The notes: generated by a model not told the origin, from the sequence alone. DNA of 64,000 nt from Cellulosimicrobium composti (GCF_009711085.1 NZ_WMKA01000002.1:114277-178276); one strand, 5' to 3'; shown: positions 10,001 to 18,104, numbered from the stretch's first letter. Program-made: numbers and translations.

Positions 10001-10078
10001 CGCCCCCGGCAGGGCAACGGCGAGGGCCAGGGCCCCCGCCAGGCGTGCCCGCGATCTTGCGAGCCTCGTTGTTCGCAT
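7025..10078 (-). CDS. Secreted GH13 alpha-amylase with tandem starch-binding modules
   Basis: Secreted starch hydrolase of 1017 residues. A signal peptide (RLARSRARLAGALALAVALP) ends near residue 40. Two starch-binding modules of the CBM25/26 type follow (about 45-125 and 150-235; each starts TVYYPDR or TIYYATS and contains FNDGAG.WDNN), separated by a DPTDPTDPTD linker. A fibronectin type III domain lies at about 250-340. The GH13 catalytic domain fills the rest: VVYNHSS (region I), GFRVDTAVH with the nucleophile Asp (II), FGEVAAF with the acid/base Glu (III) and VDSHDYG (IV). Start ATG at 10078 follows GGAGGATC. It is divergent from a small membrane protein gene and has a MalR-like operator upstream, so maltodextrin induction is likely. 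Confidence 0.92.
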   Translation of the reverse strand: MRTTRLARSRARLAGALALAVALPGAAGLSAVAAPSAATSAAPTTTTVYYPDRPGWAATNVHYGVDGAAWTAVPGVPMADACPGWLTAEIDLGAASGVQLTFNDGAGTWDNNRGANYRAGAGTVVVQDGVLTAGASPCGTDPTDPTDPTDPADTTATIYYATSWAAPKIHYQVGSGAWTSVPGTAMTAACPGWFTHTIDLGTASGGQVVFNDGAGRWDNNGGGNYRYTAGAQTVSGGVVAPVAQSPCGPDVPEEPDTQAPSVPSGLVATADGVRVTVTWDAATDDTAVTGYTLTRTGGAGPVTRDVTTPSATDVGLLERTAYTYSVTAVDAAGNRSAASAPVTVTTGTKPVVDPGTTGEPLGGDPREDSIYFVMTARFNDGVPENNRGGSQHVKSGNAANDDPMFRGDFQGLIDKLDYVKGLGFSAIWITPVVLNRSDYDFHGYHGWDFFRVDPRLETPGASYQDLIDAAHAKGIKIYQDVVYNHSSRWGAKGLFTPTVWGARDGQWDWMYSKKEEGREYDPMEEHDGNDPTLTAAQNALAKGRPYNGDLWSSTAPAGNTCKGFGTPTQYKSPEGFQIYNCQWPSPTSGMFPANYYHQCWIGNWEGKDAQDCWLHDDLADFNTENAEVQQYLIDAYNRYIDMGVDGFRVDTAVHIPRVMWNRHFLPAIQEHAVATHGEKGKDFYVFGEVAAFVNDKWNRGSVNHSAQFYTWKERKEYSLDDVVAAAEQFQYENLLGTGNQPTSDNAFLGGADGNTYHAPDHSKFSGMNVIDMRMHMNFGDAGNAYHNGKDSDDSYNDATYNVVYVDSHDYGPNKSTVRYAGGTDAWAENMSLMWTFRGIPTLYYGSEIEFQAGKPIDCGPTCPLATTGRAYYGDHLAGDVVASDFGVVESASGAVAQTLQKPLVQHVQRLNQIRRAVPALQKGQYSTVGVQGNMAYKRRFTEGAVDSFVLVTVTDAATFARVPNGTYVDAVTGDRKVVTTGTLTVPAPGKGNLRAYVLDLPGNPAPGKVGQAGPYLK

Positions 10079-10173
10079 CCGTGATCCTCCGTGTCGTGTC
10101 CCGGCGTCGGTGCCGGGACGTCGGCCGCCGGTCCGCGTGCCGCCGTCGTGGAGGACGCACCCTGGCTGTACCG

Positions 10174-10192
10174 TTGCTGCAAGATGTAGCAA
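10174..10192. promoter_or_regulatory. Candidate MalR-like operator upstream of the amylase
   Basis: Inverted repeat TTGCTGC, 5-bp spacer, GTAGCAA (6 of 7 bases paired) about 100 bp upstream of the amylase start. On the amylase strand it contains CTTGCAG (10177-10183), the element repeated in Streptomyces amylase promoters and bound by MalR. It sits in an AT-rich stretch that probably holds the promoter, with TTGTAA upstream as a weak candidate -35. Confidence 0.5.
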
Positions 10193-10263
10193 TATTTGCG
10201 ACGGCTTACAAGAGCCTGTTCATACGGCGGACGGCGCGCCGCCCCCGTCGCTACGGTGTGTCC

Positions 10264-10878
10264 ATGACCACGCCCCCCGTCCCGCCGTACGGGTCGCCCG
10301 ACGAACCTGTCGACCCGTACGCCGCCCCGCGCCCGCACCAGCCGCCGCTCACCCCGTACAACCCGCCGACCGACGCCGGCGCCCCGGCGCCGGAGCAGGG
10401 CGGTTTCGTCGCACCGTCCGGGGCGGGCGGCGGGTACCCGGGCACGCCGGCACCCGGGGCGGGAGCCCCCTACGGTGCGCCCGCCGCGCCGGCCGGGCAG
10501 GGGTCGCCCTACGGCCCGGGCACCGCACCGGCCTACGGCTCCGCCCCGGGCGGCGGGTACCCGCCGTCGGACCTCTCCACCTACCCCGGGTCTTCCGGCT
10601 ACGGCGCCTACCCGCCCCCGTACGGGTCCGTGTACACGGCGCCGCCGCGGACGAACGGGCTGGCGCTCGCGTCGATGATCGTCTCGATCGCGAGCCTCGT
10701 GCTCTGCGCGGGCTTCCCCGGGATCGTCGGCCTCGTCCTCGGGATCGTCGCGCTCAACCAGGTGATGCGCGACGGGACGCGCGGGCGCGGGTTCGCCGTC
10801 ACCGGGATCGTCGTGGGGGCCGTCTGCACGGCGTTCGCGATGCTCATCGTGCTCGCCGCGACCCTGAGCGACTCGTAG
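10264..10878 (+). CDS. DUF4190-type small membrane protein with Pro/Gly/Tyr-rich N-terminus
   Basis: 204-residue protein of unknown role. The first 125 residues are disordered and rich in Pro, Gly, Tyr and Ala. The C-terminal 75 residues form two membrane helices around the motif LGIVALNQ and end GIVVGAVCTAFAMLIVLAA, the layout of DUF4190 proteins found widely in actinobacteria. The next gene starts 3 bp after its stop and carries the same type of membrane domain, so the two form an operon and may be ancient duplicates. Promoter and operator elements for it must share the 185-bp gap with the amylase gene. Confidence 0.8.
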   Translation: MTTPPVPPYGSPDEPVDPYAAPRPHQPPLTPYNPPTDAGAPAPEQGGFVAPSGAGGGYPGTPAPGAGAPYGAPAAPAGQGSPYGPGTAPAYGSAPGGGYPPSDLSTYPGSSGYGAYPPPYGSVYTAPPRTNGLALASMIVSIASLVLCAGFPGIVGLVLGIVALNQVMRDGTRGRGFAVTGIVVGAVCTAFAMLIVLAATLSDS

Positions 10879-10880
10879 CC

Positions 10881-11654
10881 GTGGCCGACGACGACCTCTT
10901 CGCCCCGCCCGGCGGCCCGGCCGGCCCGCCCCGGCCGCCCGCCCCGGTCCCGCCCCCGCCGGCGGGGGCCCCAGCCCCGTCGGGCACCCCGGTGCCACCC
11001 CCGGCCGCCGCGGCCGAACCGGGCTTCGCACCCGAGACGTACTACGCGCCCGGGTGGCAGCCCGCGCCGCCGCGCGTCGAGCCGCTCGCCGTGGCGAGCG
11101 TGCCCGCGGGCGTCGTGCTCGGGCCCGTCGGGATCGGGCTCGGTGCCGCGGGGCTCTCCCGCGTGCGGTCCCGGGGCACGCACGGTCGTGGGCTCGCCGT
11201 CGCCGGCATGGTGGTGGGCGCCGTCGTCACGGTCGCGTGGACCGCCGGCGCGCTCGTCTGGTGGCAGGGCGAGCAGGCGCGCACGCCGCTCGCGGGCGAC
11301 GTCGACGCCCCGCAGACGGTCAACGCGGTCCAGCTCGTGCTCGGGACCTGCCTCGACGAGCTGCCGCCCGACGGCGAGGTGTCGCGGGTGCGGGCCGTGC
11401 CGTGCGCGGACGAGCACCGGGCGCAGGTCGTCGCCCGGACCGACCTGGGCGCGGACGAGGTGTGGCCCGGTCAGCAGGCCGTGGACCGCCGCGTCGCGCG
11501 CGTGTGCACGCCCGACGTGCTGGGCGCCGACGCGCCCGAGGGCGTCGAGCTCGTCGTGTGGTCGCCGACCGAGGCGTCGTGGCGCGACGGCGACCGCACG
11601 GGCCTGTGCCTCGCGGCCGGGACCGACCCGCTGCCCGCCGACCTGCTCGGCTGA
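10881..11654 (+). CDS. DUF4190-like membrane protein with C-terminal septum-formation-like domain
   Basis: 257 residues starting at GTG. A proline-rich N-terminus (about 1-60) precedes two membrane helices with SRVRSRGTHGRGLAVAGMVVG between them. After residue 135 comes an extracytoplasmic domain beginning VQLVLGTCLDELP with VPCADEHRAQVV and GLCLAAG. The cysteines in GTC, VPC, VC and LC are typical of the actinobacterial septum-formation family, where they form disulfides outside the membrane. The role in division is known only by family name. It follows the DUF4190 gene by 2 bp. Confidence 0.75.
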   Translation: MADDDLFAPPGGPAGPPRPPAPVPPPPAGAPAPSGTPVPPPAAAAEPGFAPETYYAPGWQPAPPRVEPLAVASVPAGVVLGPVGIGLGAAGLSRVRSRGTHGRGLAVAGMVVGAVVTVAWTAGALVWWQGEQARTPLAGDVDAPQTVNAVQLVLGTCLDELPPDGEVSRVRAVPCADEHRAQVVARTDLGADEVWPGQQAVDRRVARVCTPDVLGADAPEGVELVVWSPTEASWRDGDRTGLCLAAGTDPLPADLLG

Positions 11655-11682
11655 GCGCGCGGAGGAGGTCCTCGCGCTCAGC
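11650..11682. terminator. Terminator-like hairpin spanning two convergent stop codons
   Basis: Ten-bp arms GCTGAGCGCG (11650-11659) and CGCGCTCAGC (11673-11682). The left arm includes the stop of the plus-strand gene and the right arm includes the stop of the tetR gene, so one hairpin can end both transcripts. Confidence 0.55.
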
Positions 11683-12355
11683 GCGCGGGGGCCTCCTCGG
11701 CGAGGATGAGGCCGAGGTAGGCGCGCAGGTCGGCGGGCATGTCGACGCGCTCGGGCCGCGGCCGGTCGAGCGACAGCAGCCACTGGACCTGCAGTCCGTC
11801 CATGAGCGCGATGATCTGCCGCGCCGCGACCTGCGGGTCGACGCCGTCCCGCAGGCCCCCCGCGCGCGCCCGGCGGACGAGCTGCTCGCTCGTCCGCGCG
11901 ACCGCCCACCGGTACCGCCGGACGAAGTACTCGTGCGCCGGGTGCTCCGGGGACGTCGCCTCGGCCGAGAGCGCCGTGAACAGCTCCACGATGTGCCGGC
12001 GGACGGCGTTGCGCTCGACCAGGTGCACGAGCGCGTCGAAGTAGTCGGTGCCGCGAGCGAGGTCGTCGTCGAGGTCCGCCTGGTCGACGGTGTCGCGGTG
12101 GTCGAGCACCGCCTCGAGGAGCGCGACCTTCGTCGGGAAGTGGTGGAGCAGGCCGGGGTGCGACATGCCCACGCGCGACGCCAGCTCGCGCAGCGAGGCG
12201 GCGTGGAAGCCGACCTCGCCGAAGAGCACGATCGCGGCCTGCAGGATCTCCTCGCGCTTGGCGCGACCCTTCGCGTACCCGCGCCCGGGGTCGGGGCTCG
12301 CGGTGCGACGGGGAGCGCCACGGTCGTGGCCGGCTCCGAGGGCCGCGCTCGTCAT
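11678..12355 (-). CDS. TetR/AcrR-family transcriptional regulator
   Basis: 225 residues. The DNA-binding domain is at about 35-80 (REEILQAAIVLFGEVGF, then LRELASRVGMSHPGLLHHFPTK), preceded by a basic, disordered 30-residue leader. The C-terminal ligand domain has no recognised specificity; its HPAHEYFVRRYRWAV segment resembles regulators of carbohydrate or lipid genes but this is weak. Start ATG at 12355. The neighbours are not an obvious target; palindromes at 13332 and 13438 could be its sites but that is only a possibility. Confidence 0.88.
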   Translation of the reverse strand: MTSAALGAGHDRGAPRRTASPDPGRGYAKGRAKREEILQAAIVLFGEVGFHAASLRELASRVGMSHPGLLHHFPTKVALLEAVLDHRDTVDQADLDDDLARGTDYFDALVHLVERNAVRRHIVELFTALSAEATSPEHPAHEYFVRRYRWAVARTSEQLVRRARAGGLRDGVDPQVAARQIIALMDGLQVQWLLSLDRPRPERVDMPADLRAYLGLILAEEAPAR

Positions 12356-12459
12356 GGGTCGTGCTCCGTCCGTCGTCCGAGAGAGAGAACCCTACCGACC
12401 GCGGCAGGCCCCCGACGCGCGCCGAACGGCTTTCACCCGCCCGGCCCTGCCCGCGGCGC

Positions 12460-13266
12460 TCAGGACGTCGGAGCGAGCGTGGCCTCGGCCTCGTCCTCGG
12501 TGCTCGGGGTCGGCCCCGGCACGGTGCCGGACGGCCGGTCCGTGGCCGACGGCGGCGCGGGCTCGGTCGGAGCGGTCCCGCCCGGGTCCGCGGACTCCTC
12601 GTCACCGCCGTCCGGAGCGGCCGCGAGCGCCTCGGCCGTCGCGGCGGTCACGGCGCCGTCGCCAGGAAGGCCGTTCGCCTCTTGGAAGGCGCGCAGCGCT
12701 GCCCGGGTCGCCTCGTCCAGCGTGCCGGTGACCGCGACGTCCGCGCCGTGCACGCGGAGGCGTTCCTGGACCCAGGAGACGGACGCCGCGTCGGGCTCGG
12801 TCGTGGGTGCCGGGGTCGTCGGCGCAGGCTCCGGCGCGGTGCCGCTCGGCGCGGCGGAGGGCTCCGTGGTCGGCGCGGGGTCGGCCGACGAGGGCGGCGC
12901 GTCCGTCTCGTCCACCGAGGGTCGGGGCGCCGGCGTCGTGGCGGGGTCGGCGCCGTCCGCCGGGTCGTGGGTGTGGTCCGGCGGCGGGATGCGCGTCACC
13001 TCGGGGCGGGGAGCGTCGGGGCGGGGCGTGACGGCCGGGACGCCGTCCTCGACAGCGGTCCCGCCGTCGGCCGAGGCACCGACGACGACGGCCTCGCCAC
13101 CTCCGGTCGCGGCGCCCACCATCCCGGCCACCGCCACGACGAGGGTCACCGCGCCGGCCCCCGCGGCGACCGTGACCCACGGCGTGGCGGCGCGGCGCTC
13201 GACGGACGTCGTCGGGGCGACGCGGCCGTCCTCCGGGGATCCGGTCAGGCCATGACGTCGGCGCAC
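12460..13266 (-). CDS. Membrane-anchored protein with peptidoglycan-binding (PG_binding_1) domain
   Basis: 268 residues. A short cytosolic N-terminus (about 30 residues) is followed by one membrane helix (WVTVAAGAGAVTLVVAVAGMVG), a Pro/Thr/Asp-rich linker of about 100 residues, then a PG_binding_1 domain (VSWVQERLRVHGADVAVTGTLDEATRAALRAFQEANGL) and another disordered acidic tail. The linker would span the wall so that the domain binds peptidoglycan. The GTG at 13266 is chosen because AAGGAGG stands five bases upstream; the frame is open further upstream without similarity. No catalytic domain is present. Confidence 0.78.
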   Translation of the reverse strand: MRRRHGLTGSPEDGRVAPTTSVERRAATPWVTVAAGAGAVTLVVAVAGMVGAATGGGEAVVVGASADGGTAVEDGVPAVTPRPDAPRPEVTRIPPPDHTHDPADGADPATTPAPRPSVDETDAPPSSADPAPTTEPSAAPSGTAPEPAPTTPAPTTEPDAASVSWVQERLRVHGADVAVTGTLDEATRAALRAFQEANGLPGDGAVTAATAEALAAAPDGGDEESADPGGTAPTEPAPPSATDRPSGTVPGPTPSTEDEAEATLAPTS

Positions 13267-13331
13267 GTCGCCTCCTTCCAGGGCGGTCGAGGACCGGCGG
13301 ACGACGCGTGGCGCTGCCCGCCAGAACGGTC

Positions 13332-13347
13332 GGGTGGACGTCCACCC
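13332..13347. promoter_or_regulatory. Perfect 16-bp palindrome in a divergent promoter region
   Basis: GGGTGGACGTCCACCC is fully self-complementary and lies 66 bp upstream of the PG-binding gene and 216 bp upstream of the ABC transporter. The 296-bp gap (13267-13562) holds no gene that I can support. A dimeric regulator such as the nearby TetR protein is a possible binder. Confidence 0.45.
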
Positions 13348-13437
13348 TGCCCCATGGCCCGGCCGGATGTCACGCCCGGCCCCCTCACCTGCGACGACAC
13401 GGCGCCGGCGGTCGCGGGTCCACGTCCGGACCGACCC

Positions 13438-13459
13438 GGTTGCGACGAAGGTCGCAACC
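13438..13459. promoter_or_regulatory. Inverted repeat GGTTGCGAC-GAAG-GTCGCAACC
   Basis: Two perfect 9-bp arms separated by GAAG, about 105 bp upstream of the ABC ATPase start. Size and symmetry fit an operator for a TetR- or GntR-type dimer; a short RNA hairpin in the leader is the alternative. Confidence 0.45.
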
Positions 13460-13562
13460 CAGGTTCCGCCCTGCGCCGCAAGACCCGGGGACCGCCCGCG
13501 CGACAGCCTGGTGGGGCACCGCGCGGGAGGCCCGTGCGGCACGCATCGAGGAAGGGACCGGC

Positions 13563-14276
13563 ATGACCACCATCCACGTCTCCGGGCTGCGCAAGACCTA
13601 CGGGGCGTTCGACGCCGTGCACGACGTGACGTTCACGGCCGCGCCGGGCCGCGTCGTCGGGCTGCTCGGGCCGAACGGCGCCGGGAAGTCGACGACGCTG
13701 CACGTCCTGCTGGGGCTGGCCGCCGCGACCGCGGGGAGCGCGACGTTCGACGGTCGCGCGTTCGCGGACCTGGCGCATCCCGCCCGCACCGTCGGCGCCC
13801 TGCTCGACGCCGGCGGCCTCCACCCCGGGCGCACGGGCCGTGACCACCTGAGGGTGCTCGCCGCGGCCGGCCGGATCCCGTCGGGGCGCGTCGACGACGT
13901 GCTCGCGCTCGTCGGCATGGCGCCCGCCGCCGACCGGCGCGTGCGGACGTACTCGCTCGGGATGCGGCAGCGCATCGGCATCGCCGCCGCGCTGCTCGGC
14001 GACCCGGAGGTGCTCGTGCTCGACGAGCCCGCCAACGGGCTCGACCCGGCGGGCATGCGCTGGCTGCGCGACCTGGTGCGCGCGTTCGCCGACGACGGCG
14101 GCACGGTGCTCCTCGCGAGCCACGTGCTGTCCGAGGTGCGGCAGGTCGCGGACGACCTGGTCGTCGTCGGGCAGGGCCGCGTCGTCGCCGACGGGCCGCT
14201 CGACGACCTGCTCCGCGGGGAGTCCTTGGAGGACTTCTACCTCGACCTGACCGCCACGACCGAAGGGGTGCGCTGA
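13563..14276 (+). CDS. ABC transporter ATP-binding protein (drug/bacitracin exporter type)
   Basis: 237 residues. Walker A is GPNGAGKST (about 39-47), the signature is YSLGMRQRIGIA, Walker B is VLVLDEPANGLDP, and the H-loop is ASHVL. The form matches ATPases paired with ABC-2 permeases. The gene starts at ATG 13563 after GAGGAAGGGA, and its stop overlaps the permease start by one base (TGATG). With the following two-component system it resembles antibiotic-sensing export modules, but the substrate is unknown. Confidence 0.9.
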   Translation: MTTIHVSGLRKTYGAFDAVHDVTFTAAPGRVVGLLGPNGAGKSTTLHVLLGLAAATAGSATFDGRAFADLAHPARTVGALLDAGGLHPGRTGRDHLRVLAAAGRIPSGRVDDVLALVGMAPAADRRVRTYSLGMRQRIGIAAALLGDPEVLVLDEPANGLDPAGMRWLRDLVRAFADDGGTVLLASHVLSEVRQVADDLVVVGQGRVVADGPLDDLLRGESLEDFYLDLTATTEGVR

Positions 14277-15169
14277 TGTACCGCGCCGAGATGCTCAAGC
14301 TCCGCACGACCCGCGCGACGTGGGTCGTCGCGGCCGTCGCCGTCGCCGGGATGCTCGTCGTCCAGGCCTTCACCCTCCTGCTGCCCACGATCCTGCGGGG
14401 CACCGAGGCGCTCGGTGGCGGCCCGACCGTCGGGTTCCAGGCGTCGCCCGAGATGCTCGAGGACCTGGCACCCGACCTCGGCGCGCTCACCGACGCCGCC
14501 CAGCCCGCGTTCCAGCGCGGCATGCTCGACCTGCTCGGCAACGGGCTCAACGGCTCGGGGTCGGTCGGCGTGGCGACCATGTGCATGCTCCTGCTCGGCG
14601 TGCTCGCCGTGACGACGGACTTCCGCACGGGCGGCATCGTGCCGACGGCGCTCGTCCAGCCGTCGCGGCTGCGCATCCTCGCGGCCAAGGCCGGCGCGAC
14701 GGCGACCGTCGCCCTCGGGGTGGGCGTGGTGCTCGCCGTGGTCGGCGCCCTGGGTCTCACCGTCGCGATCGTCACGACCCCGGGCGCGACGCTCGCGCTC
14801 GGTCCCGGCGAGGTCCTCGGCGTGTGGGCGCGCGGCCTCGCGGTCCTCGTCCTCCTCACCTGGTTCGGGCTGGGAGTCGGGACGCTCGTGCGCGGCCAGG
14901 TGGCCGCCGTCGTGACCGTCGCGGCGCTCGCGCTCGCCGAGCCCATCGTCCGGGGTGCCGTCACCCTGCTGTCGGGCGGCGAGTCCGCCGCGGCCGAGTG
15001 GCTGCCTCTGGGCCTGGGCGCCCTCGCCTCGACGGGCCAGTCCGGCGCGGCGCTCCTGGGCGGTGCCGCACCGCTGGGGACGCTCGCCGCGCTCGCGGGG
15101 CTCGTCGCCTGGGTCGCGGTGCTCCTCGGGAGCGGCGCCCTCACGCTCCAGCGCCGCGACCTGGTCTGA
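14276..15169 (+). CDS. ABC-2 type transporter permease
   Basis: 297 residues with about six membrane helices. The first is near residues 15-38 (TTRATWVVAAVAVAGMLVVQ); the large external loop at about 45-95 carries the GGGPTVGFQASPEMLEDLAP segment. This is the usual plan of ABC2_membrane permeases that lack the NatB/YhgE domains. Partner of the preceding ATPase by translational coupling. The repeat array starts nine bases after its stop. Confidence 0.85.
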   Translation: MYRAEMLKLRTTRATWVVAAVAVAGMLVVQAFTLLLPTILRGTEALGGGPTVGFQASPEMLEDLAPDLGALTDAAQPAFQRGMLDLLGNGLNGSGSVGVATMCMLLLGVLAVTTDFRTGGIVPTALVQPSRLRILAAKAGATATVALGVGVVLAVVGALGLTVAIVTTPGATLALGPGEVLGVWARGLAVLVLLTWFGLGVGTLVRGQVAAVVTVAALALAEPIVRGAVTLLSGGESAAAEWLPLGLGALASTGQSGAALLGGAAPLGTLAALAGLVAWVAVLLGSGALTLQRRDLV

Positions 15170-15177
15170 CGACCGCC

Positions 15178-15290
15178 GAGGCAGAGGCCTGGTATCGCGA
15201 GGTAGAGGCGTGGTCACCCTTCCGGTCGACCACGCCTCTACCTCGGTGGACCGGGCCTCTACCGCGGTGGACCAGGCCTCTACCTCGCGG
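15178..15290. repeat. Array of inverted 16-18 bp repeats forming nested hairpins
   Basis: Five copies of one element, core GAGGYAGAGGCSTGGT, lie in 113 bp. Two are in plus orientation (15178-15193 and 15198-15215) and three in minus orientation (15228-15245, about 15249-15266 and 15270-15287). The inner pair forms a perfect 18-bp stem with a 12-nt loop. The outer pair can form a 16-bp stem with one mismatch. It lies between the ABC operon and the two-component operon and may act as terminator, processing site or protein-binding site. It resembles a REP/BIME-type element more than a single terminator. No T-run follows. Confidence 0.75.
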
Positions 15291-15363
15291 CCGGGTCGGC
15301 GCACCCCCGTAGGGTGGGCAGGCCCACCGACCCGTCCGTCCCCGTCGCCCCTTGGAGGAGATC

Positions 15364-16674
15364 GTGACCGAGGCCCTGCGCCGCGCGCTCGACCGGGTCG
15401 GCGTGCGCACCGACACCGGTCGCGACGCCGTGCTCGCCGGGGTCGTCGCCGTCGCGACCGTCGCGCTGTTCCTCGGCATCGAGCGCGTCCTCGCGACGGA
15501 CGTCGGCGCGACGTTCGGCGCGGGGCCGGGTGCCGTGATCGTCACCCCCGGGGCCCGCGCGACCGTGCTCGCGCTCGTCGTGCTCCAGGCGGCGACCCTG
15601 ACGTTCCGCCGTCGGGCACCGCTGGCGTGCCTCGGGCTCGCCGTGGCGGCCCAGGTCGCGATCACCGTGCTCCTGCCGCCGTACGTCGGCTTCCAGGCCC
15701 CCGCGACCCTCGTCGCCGCCTACTCCGCCGGGGCGTACGCGCCGCGCCGCACGCGCCTGGCCGCGCCCGCGGCCGCGGCCGTCGCGCAGGTCGTGCTCGT
15801 CTTCGCGCTCGGGGGGTTCGCCGTCCCCGCCGTGACCGGGCCCGCGCAGCACGCGCTCCAGGTGGGCGGCGCGCTGCTCTCCGCGCTGCTCACGTTCGTC
15901 GGGGCGGCGCTGGTCGGCTCGTACGTCGCGACGCGCCGCGAGCTCGTCGCCGAGCTGCGCGACCGGGTGCGGCGCGCCGAGCGCGAGCGCGAGGCGCTCG
16001 CCGCCCAGGCGGTCCTCGAGGAGCGGGCGCGCATGGCCCGCGAGCTGCACGACGTCGCGGCCCACCACCTCTCGGGCATCGTGGTCCAGGCGTCCGCCGC
16101 CGAGCGGCTCGTCGACGCCGATCCTGAGCGTGCCAAGGAGTCGGTGCGCTGGATCCGCGCGCAGGGGCGCGAGACGCTCGACGACCTGCGCCTCGTGGTC
16201 GGCATCCTGCGAGGCCGCGACGACGAGGACGGCGCCGAGCGCGAGGCGCCGCAGCCGACGCTCGCCGAGGTTCCGGCCCTCCTCGACACGGCGCGCTCCG
16301 CGGGCACCGTCGTCACGGTCGAGACCGACGGCAGCCCGTGGGAACCGACGCCGAGCACCCAGATCGCCGTCTACCGCGTGCTCCAGGAGGCGCTCGCCAA
16401 CGCGCGCCGGCACGCACCCGGCCGGCCCGTGGCCGTGCGGTTCGCGTGGTCTGCCGCGGACCTCGTCCTCACCGTGCGCAACCCGGCGGCGGGCACGGTG
16501 CCGGCCGCCGACCCGCAGACCGGTCACGGGCTCGTCGGCATGCGCGAGCGGGCGGTCGTGCTCGGCGGCTCGCTCGACGCACGGCGCGCCCCGGACGGGG
16601 CGTGGCTCGTGCGCCTCACCGTGCCGCGCGCACCAGCGCGCGACTCCCGCACCGCCGACCAGGAGGTCTCGTGA
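15364..16674 (+). CDS. Sensor histidine kinase (HisKA_3 / NarL-type)
   Basis: 436 residues. About five membrane helices occupy residues 15-190, with no large external sensor domain, so signals are probably sensed in the membrane. A short coiled linker leads to the HisKA_3 dimerisation box [17 protein letters not shown] with phospho-acceptor His229. The HATPase domain has the N-box [14 protein letters not shown] and the G-box [15 protein letters not shown] at 15364 follows GGAGGAG. Its stop overlaps the regulator start (GTGA), so the pair is co-translated. Sequence type matches LiaS/DesK-like kinases linked to cell-envelope stress and ABC exporters. Confidence 0.92.
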   Translation: MTEALRRALDRVGVRTDTGRDAVLAGVVAVATVALFLGIERVLATDVGATFGAGPGAVIVTPGARATVLALVVLQAATLTFRRRAPLACLGLAVAAQVAITVLLPPYVGFQAPATLVAAYSAGAYAPRRTRLAAPAAAAVAQVVLVFALGGFAVPAVTGPAQHALQVGGALLSALLTFVGAALVGSYVATRRELVAELRDRVRRAEREREALAAQAVLEERARMARELHDVAAHHLSGIVVQASAAERLVDADPERAKESVRWIRAQGRETLDDLRLVVGILRGRDDEDGAEREAPQPTLAEVPALLDTARSAGTVVTVETDGSPWEPTPSTQIAVYRVLQEALANARRHAPGRPVAVRFAWSAADLVLTVRNPAAGTVPAADPQTGHGLVGMRERAVVLGGSLDARRAPDGAWLVRLTVPRAPARDSRTADQEVS

Positions 16675-17330
16675 CGCGCGTCGTGCTCGTGGACGACCAG
16701 GCCGTCGTCCGCGCCGGGTTCACCGTCATCCTCGAGAGCGAGGGGATCGAGGTCGTCGGCGAGGCCTCGAACGGCGCCGACGCCGTCCGCGTCGCGCGTC
16801 GCGAGCGGCCCGACGTCGTGTGCATGGACGTGCGCATGCCGGGCGGCGACGGCATCACGGCGACGCGGGCGCTCGCCGGCCCCGACGTCGCCGACCCGGT
16901 ACCCGTGCTCGTGGTGAGCACGTTCGACCTCGACGACTACGTGTTCGGCGCCCTGGAGGCGGGCGCGAGCGGGTTCCTGCTCAAGGACGCGGAGCCGGAC
17001 GTGCTCGTCGACGCGGTGCGGCGCGTCGCGGCCGGGGACGGCCTCCTCGACCAGTCCCTCACGCGCCGCGTCATCGACGAGCTCGCGCGCCGCCGGGCCC
17101 CCGTCGCGCGCGACGACGACGCGGCCGCGCTCCTCACACCGCGCGAGCTCGACATCGTGGGCCTGCTGTGCCGCGGCTCGTCGAACGCGGAGATCGCGAC
17201 GGCCCTGTTCCTCGAGCCGAGCACCGTGAAGTCGCACCTGAGCCGCGCCATGACGAAGACCGGCACCCGCGACCGCGTGCAGCTCGTGGTGTGGGCGTTC
17301 CGGCACGGCGTCGTGGACCCGGCGGGCTGA
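16671..17330 (+). CDS. LuxR/NarL-type response regulator
   Basis: 219 residues. The receiver domain (1-120) has VDDQ, phospho-acceptor Asp53 in CMDVRMPG, the switch Ser/Thr in VVSTFD and Lys in LLKDA. The LuxR-type helix-turn-helix (about 152-210) reads [43 protein letters not shown] in separate helices. It is the partner of the preceding kinase (4-base overlap). Likely targets are its own operon or the adjacent ABC exporter; the repeat array between them deserves attention but is not a proven binding site. Confidence 0.93.
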   Translation: MTRVVLVDDQAVVRAGFTVILESEGIEVVGEASNGADAVRVARRERPDVVCMDVRMPGGDGITATRALAGPDVADPVPVLVVSTFDLDDYVFGALEAGASGFLLKDAEPDVLVDAVRRVAAGDGLLDQSLTRRVIDELARRRAPVARDDDAAALLTPRELDIVGLLCRGSSNAEIATALFLEPSTVKSHLSRAMTKTGTRDRVQLVVWAFRHGVVDPAG

Positions 17331-17357
17331 CCCGGTGACGTCGGTCGGCGCGCCCGG

Positions 17358-18104
17358 TCACGGGCCGGCCGCGGTCGGTGGGACCGGTCGCGGGACGGCG
17401 AACCGCGCCGCGACCGGCGCGGCGACGTGCACGAGCGGCGGCTCGCCGCCGGGCAGCCCGAGGCGCTCGGGCAGGTCCGTCTCCAGGACGTCGAGCGTGC
17501 CGCGCCGCAGCGTCCACGGCTCGTGCGCGACGGGGAACCGCCACGGTCGCCCCGCGCGGAACCCGTACCCGCTCCAGCGCGCCGTGAGCCACGACGCAAG
17601 CCCCGACGTCGCGTCGACCTCCTCGTGGGCCCGCACGACGGCGGTCAGGCGACCGCCCGTCAGCGCCGGGTGCTCGTGCGCGACGCGGAACGGGCCGCGG
17701 CGTCCCGTGGCACGGAACCGGTAGCGCACCACGTCCGGACCGTCGGCCTCGACGACCCCGGCGGCCGGGTGGTAGGGCACACCGGCGGCCCGCGCGGCCG
17801 CGACGAACGCGCGTCGGGTCGCCCACAGTCCCCCGAACCACACGCCCTCCGTCCCCGCGCGGTCGCGGACGTAGACCCGGACGTTCAGCTCCGCGAACCG
17901 GGACCACCCGCCGAGCGCGGGCAGCGGCGGGACGCGCACGTCCGCCATGAGGAACGGCACGACGCCCACCCACGTCGCGCCGCCGACCGTCTGGACGACG
18001 AGGCCGGGCGGCAGCCACCGCTGCACGAGACCCGGCTCGACCGGCCAGTGCAGGAACGTCAGGTCCTCCCACCGCTGGGCGGAGACCGCGAGGCGCGCGC
18101 TCAC
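17358..18104 (-). CDS. DUF2071 (YqjF-like) protein
   Basis: 248 residues of the DUF2071 family, function unknown. Typical features are the N-terminal FLHWPVEPGLVQRWLPPGL, the central FAELNVRVYVRDRAGTEGVWF and the YRFRATGRRGPF segment. Its GTG start overlaps the stop of the udgX gene (GTGA), so the two are translationally coupled. It ends 28 bp from the convergent two-component operon. Confidence 0.85.
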   Translation of the reverse strand: MSARLAVSAQRWEDLTFLHWPVEPGLVQRWLPPGLVVQTVGGATWVGVVPFLMADVRVPPLPALGGWSRFAELNVRVYVRDRAGTEGVWFGGLWATRRAFVAAARAAGVPYHPAAGVVEADGPDVVRYRFRATGRRGPFRVAHEHPALTGGRLTAVVRAHEEVDATSGLASWLTARWSGYGFRAGRPWRFPVAHEPWTLRRGTLDVLETDLPERLGLPGGEPPLVHVAAPVAARFAVPRPVPPTAAGP

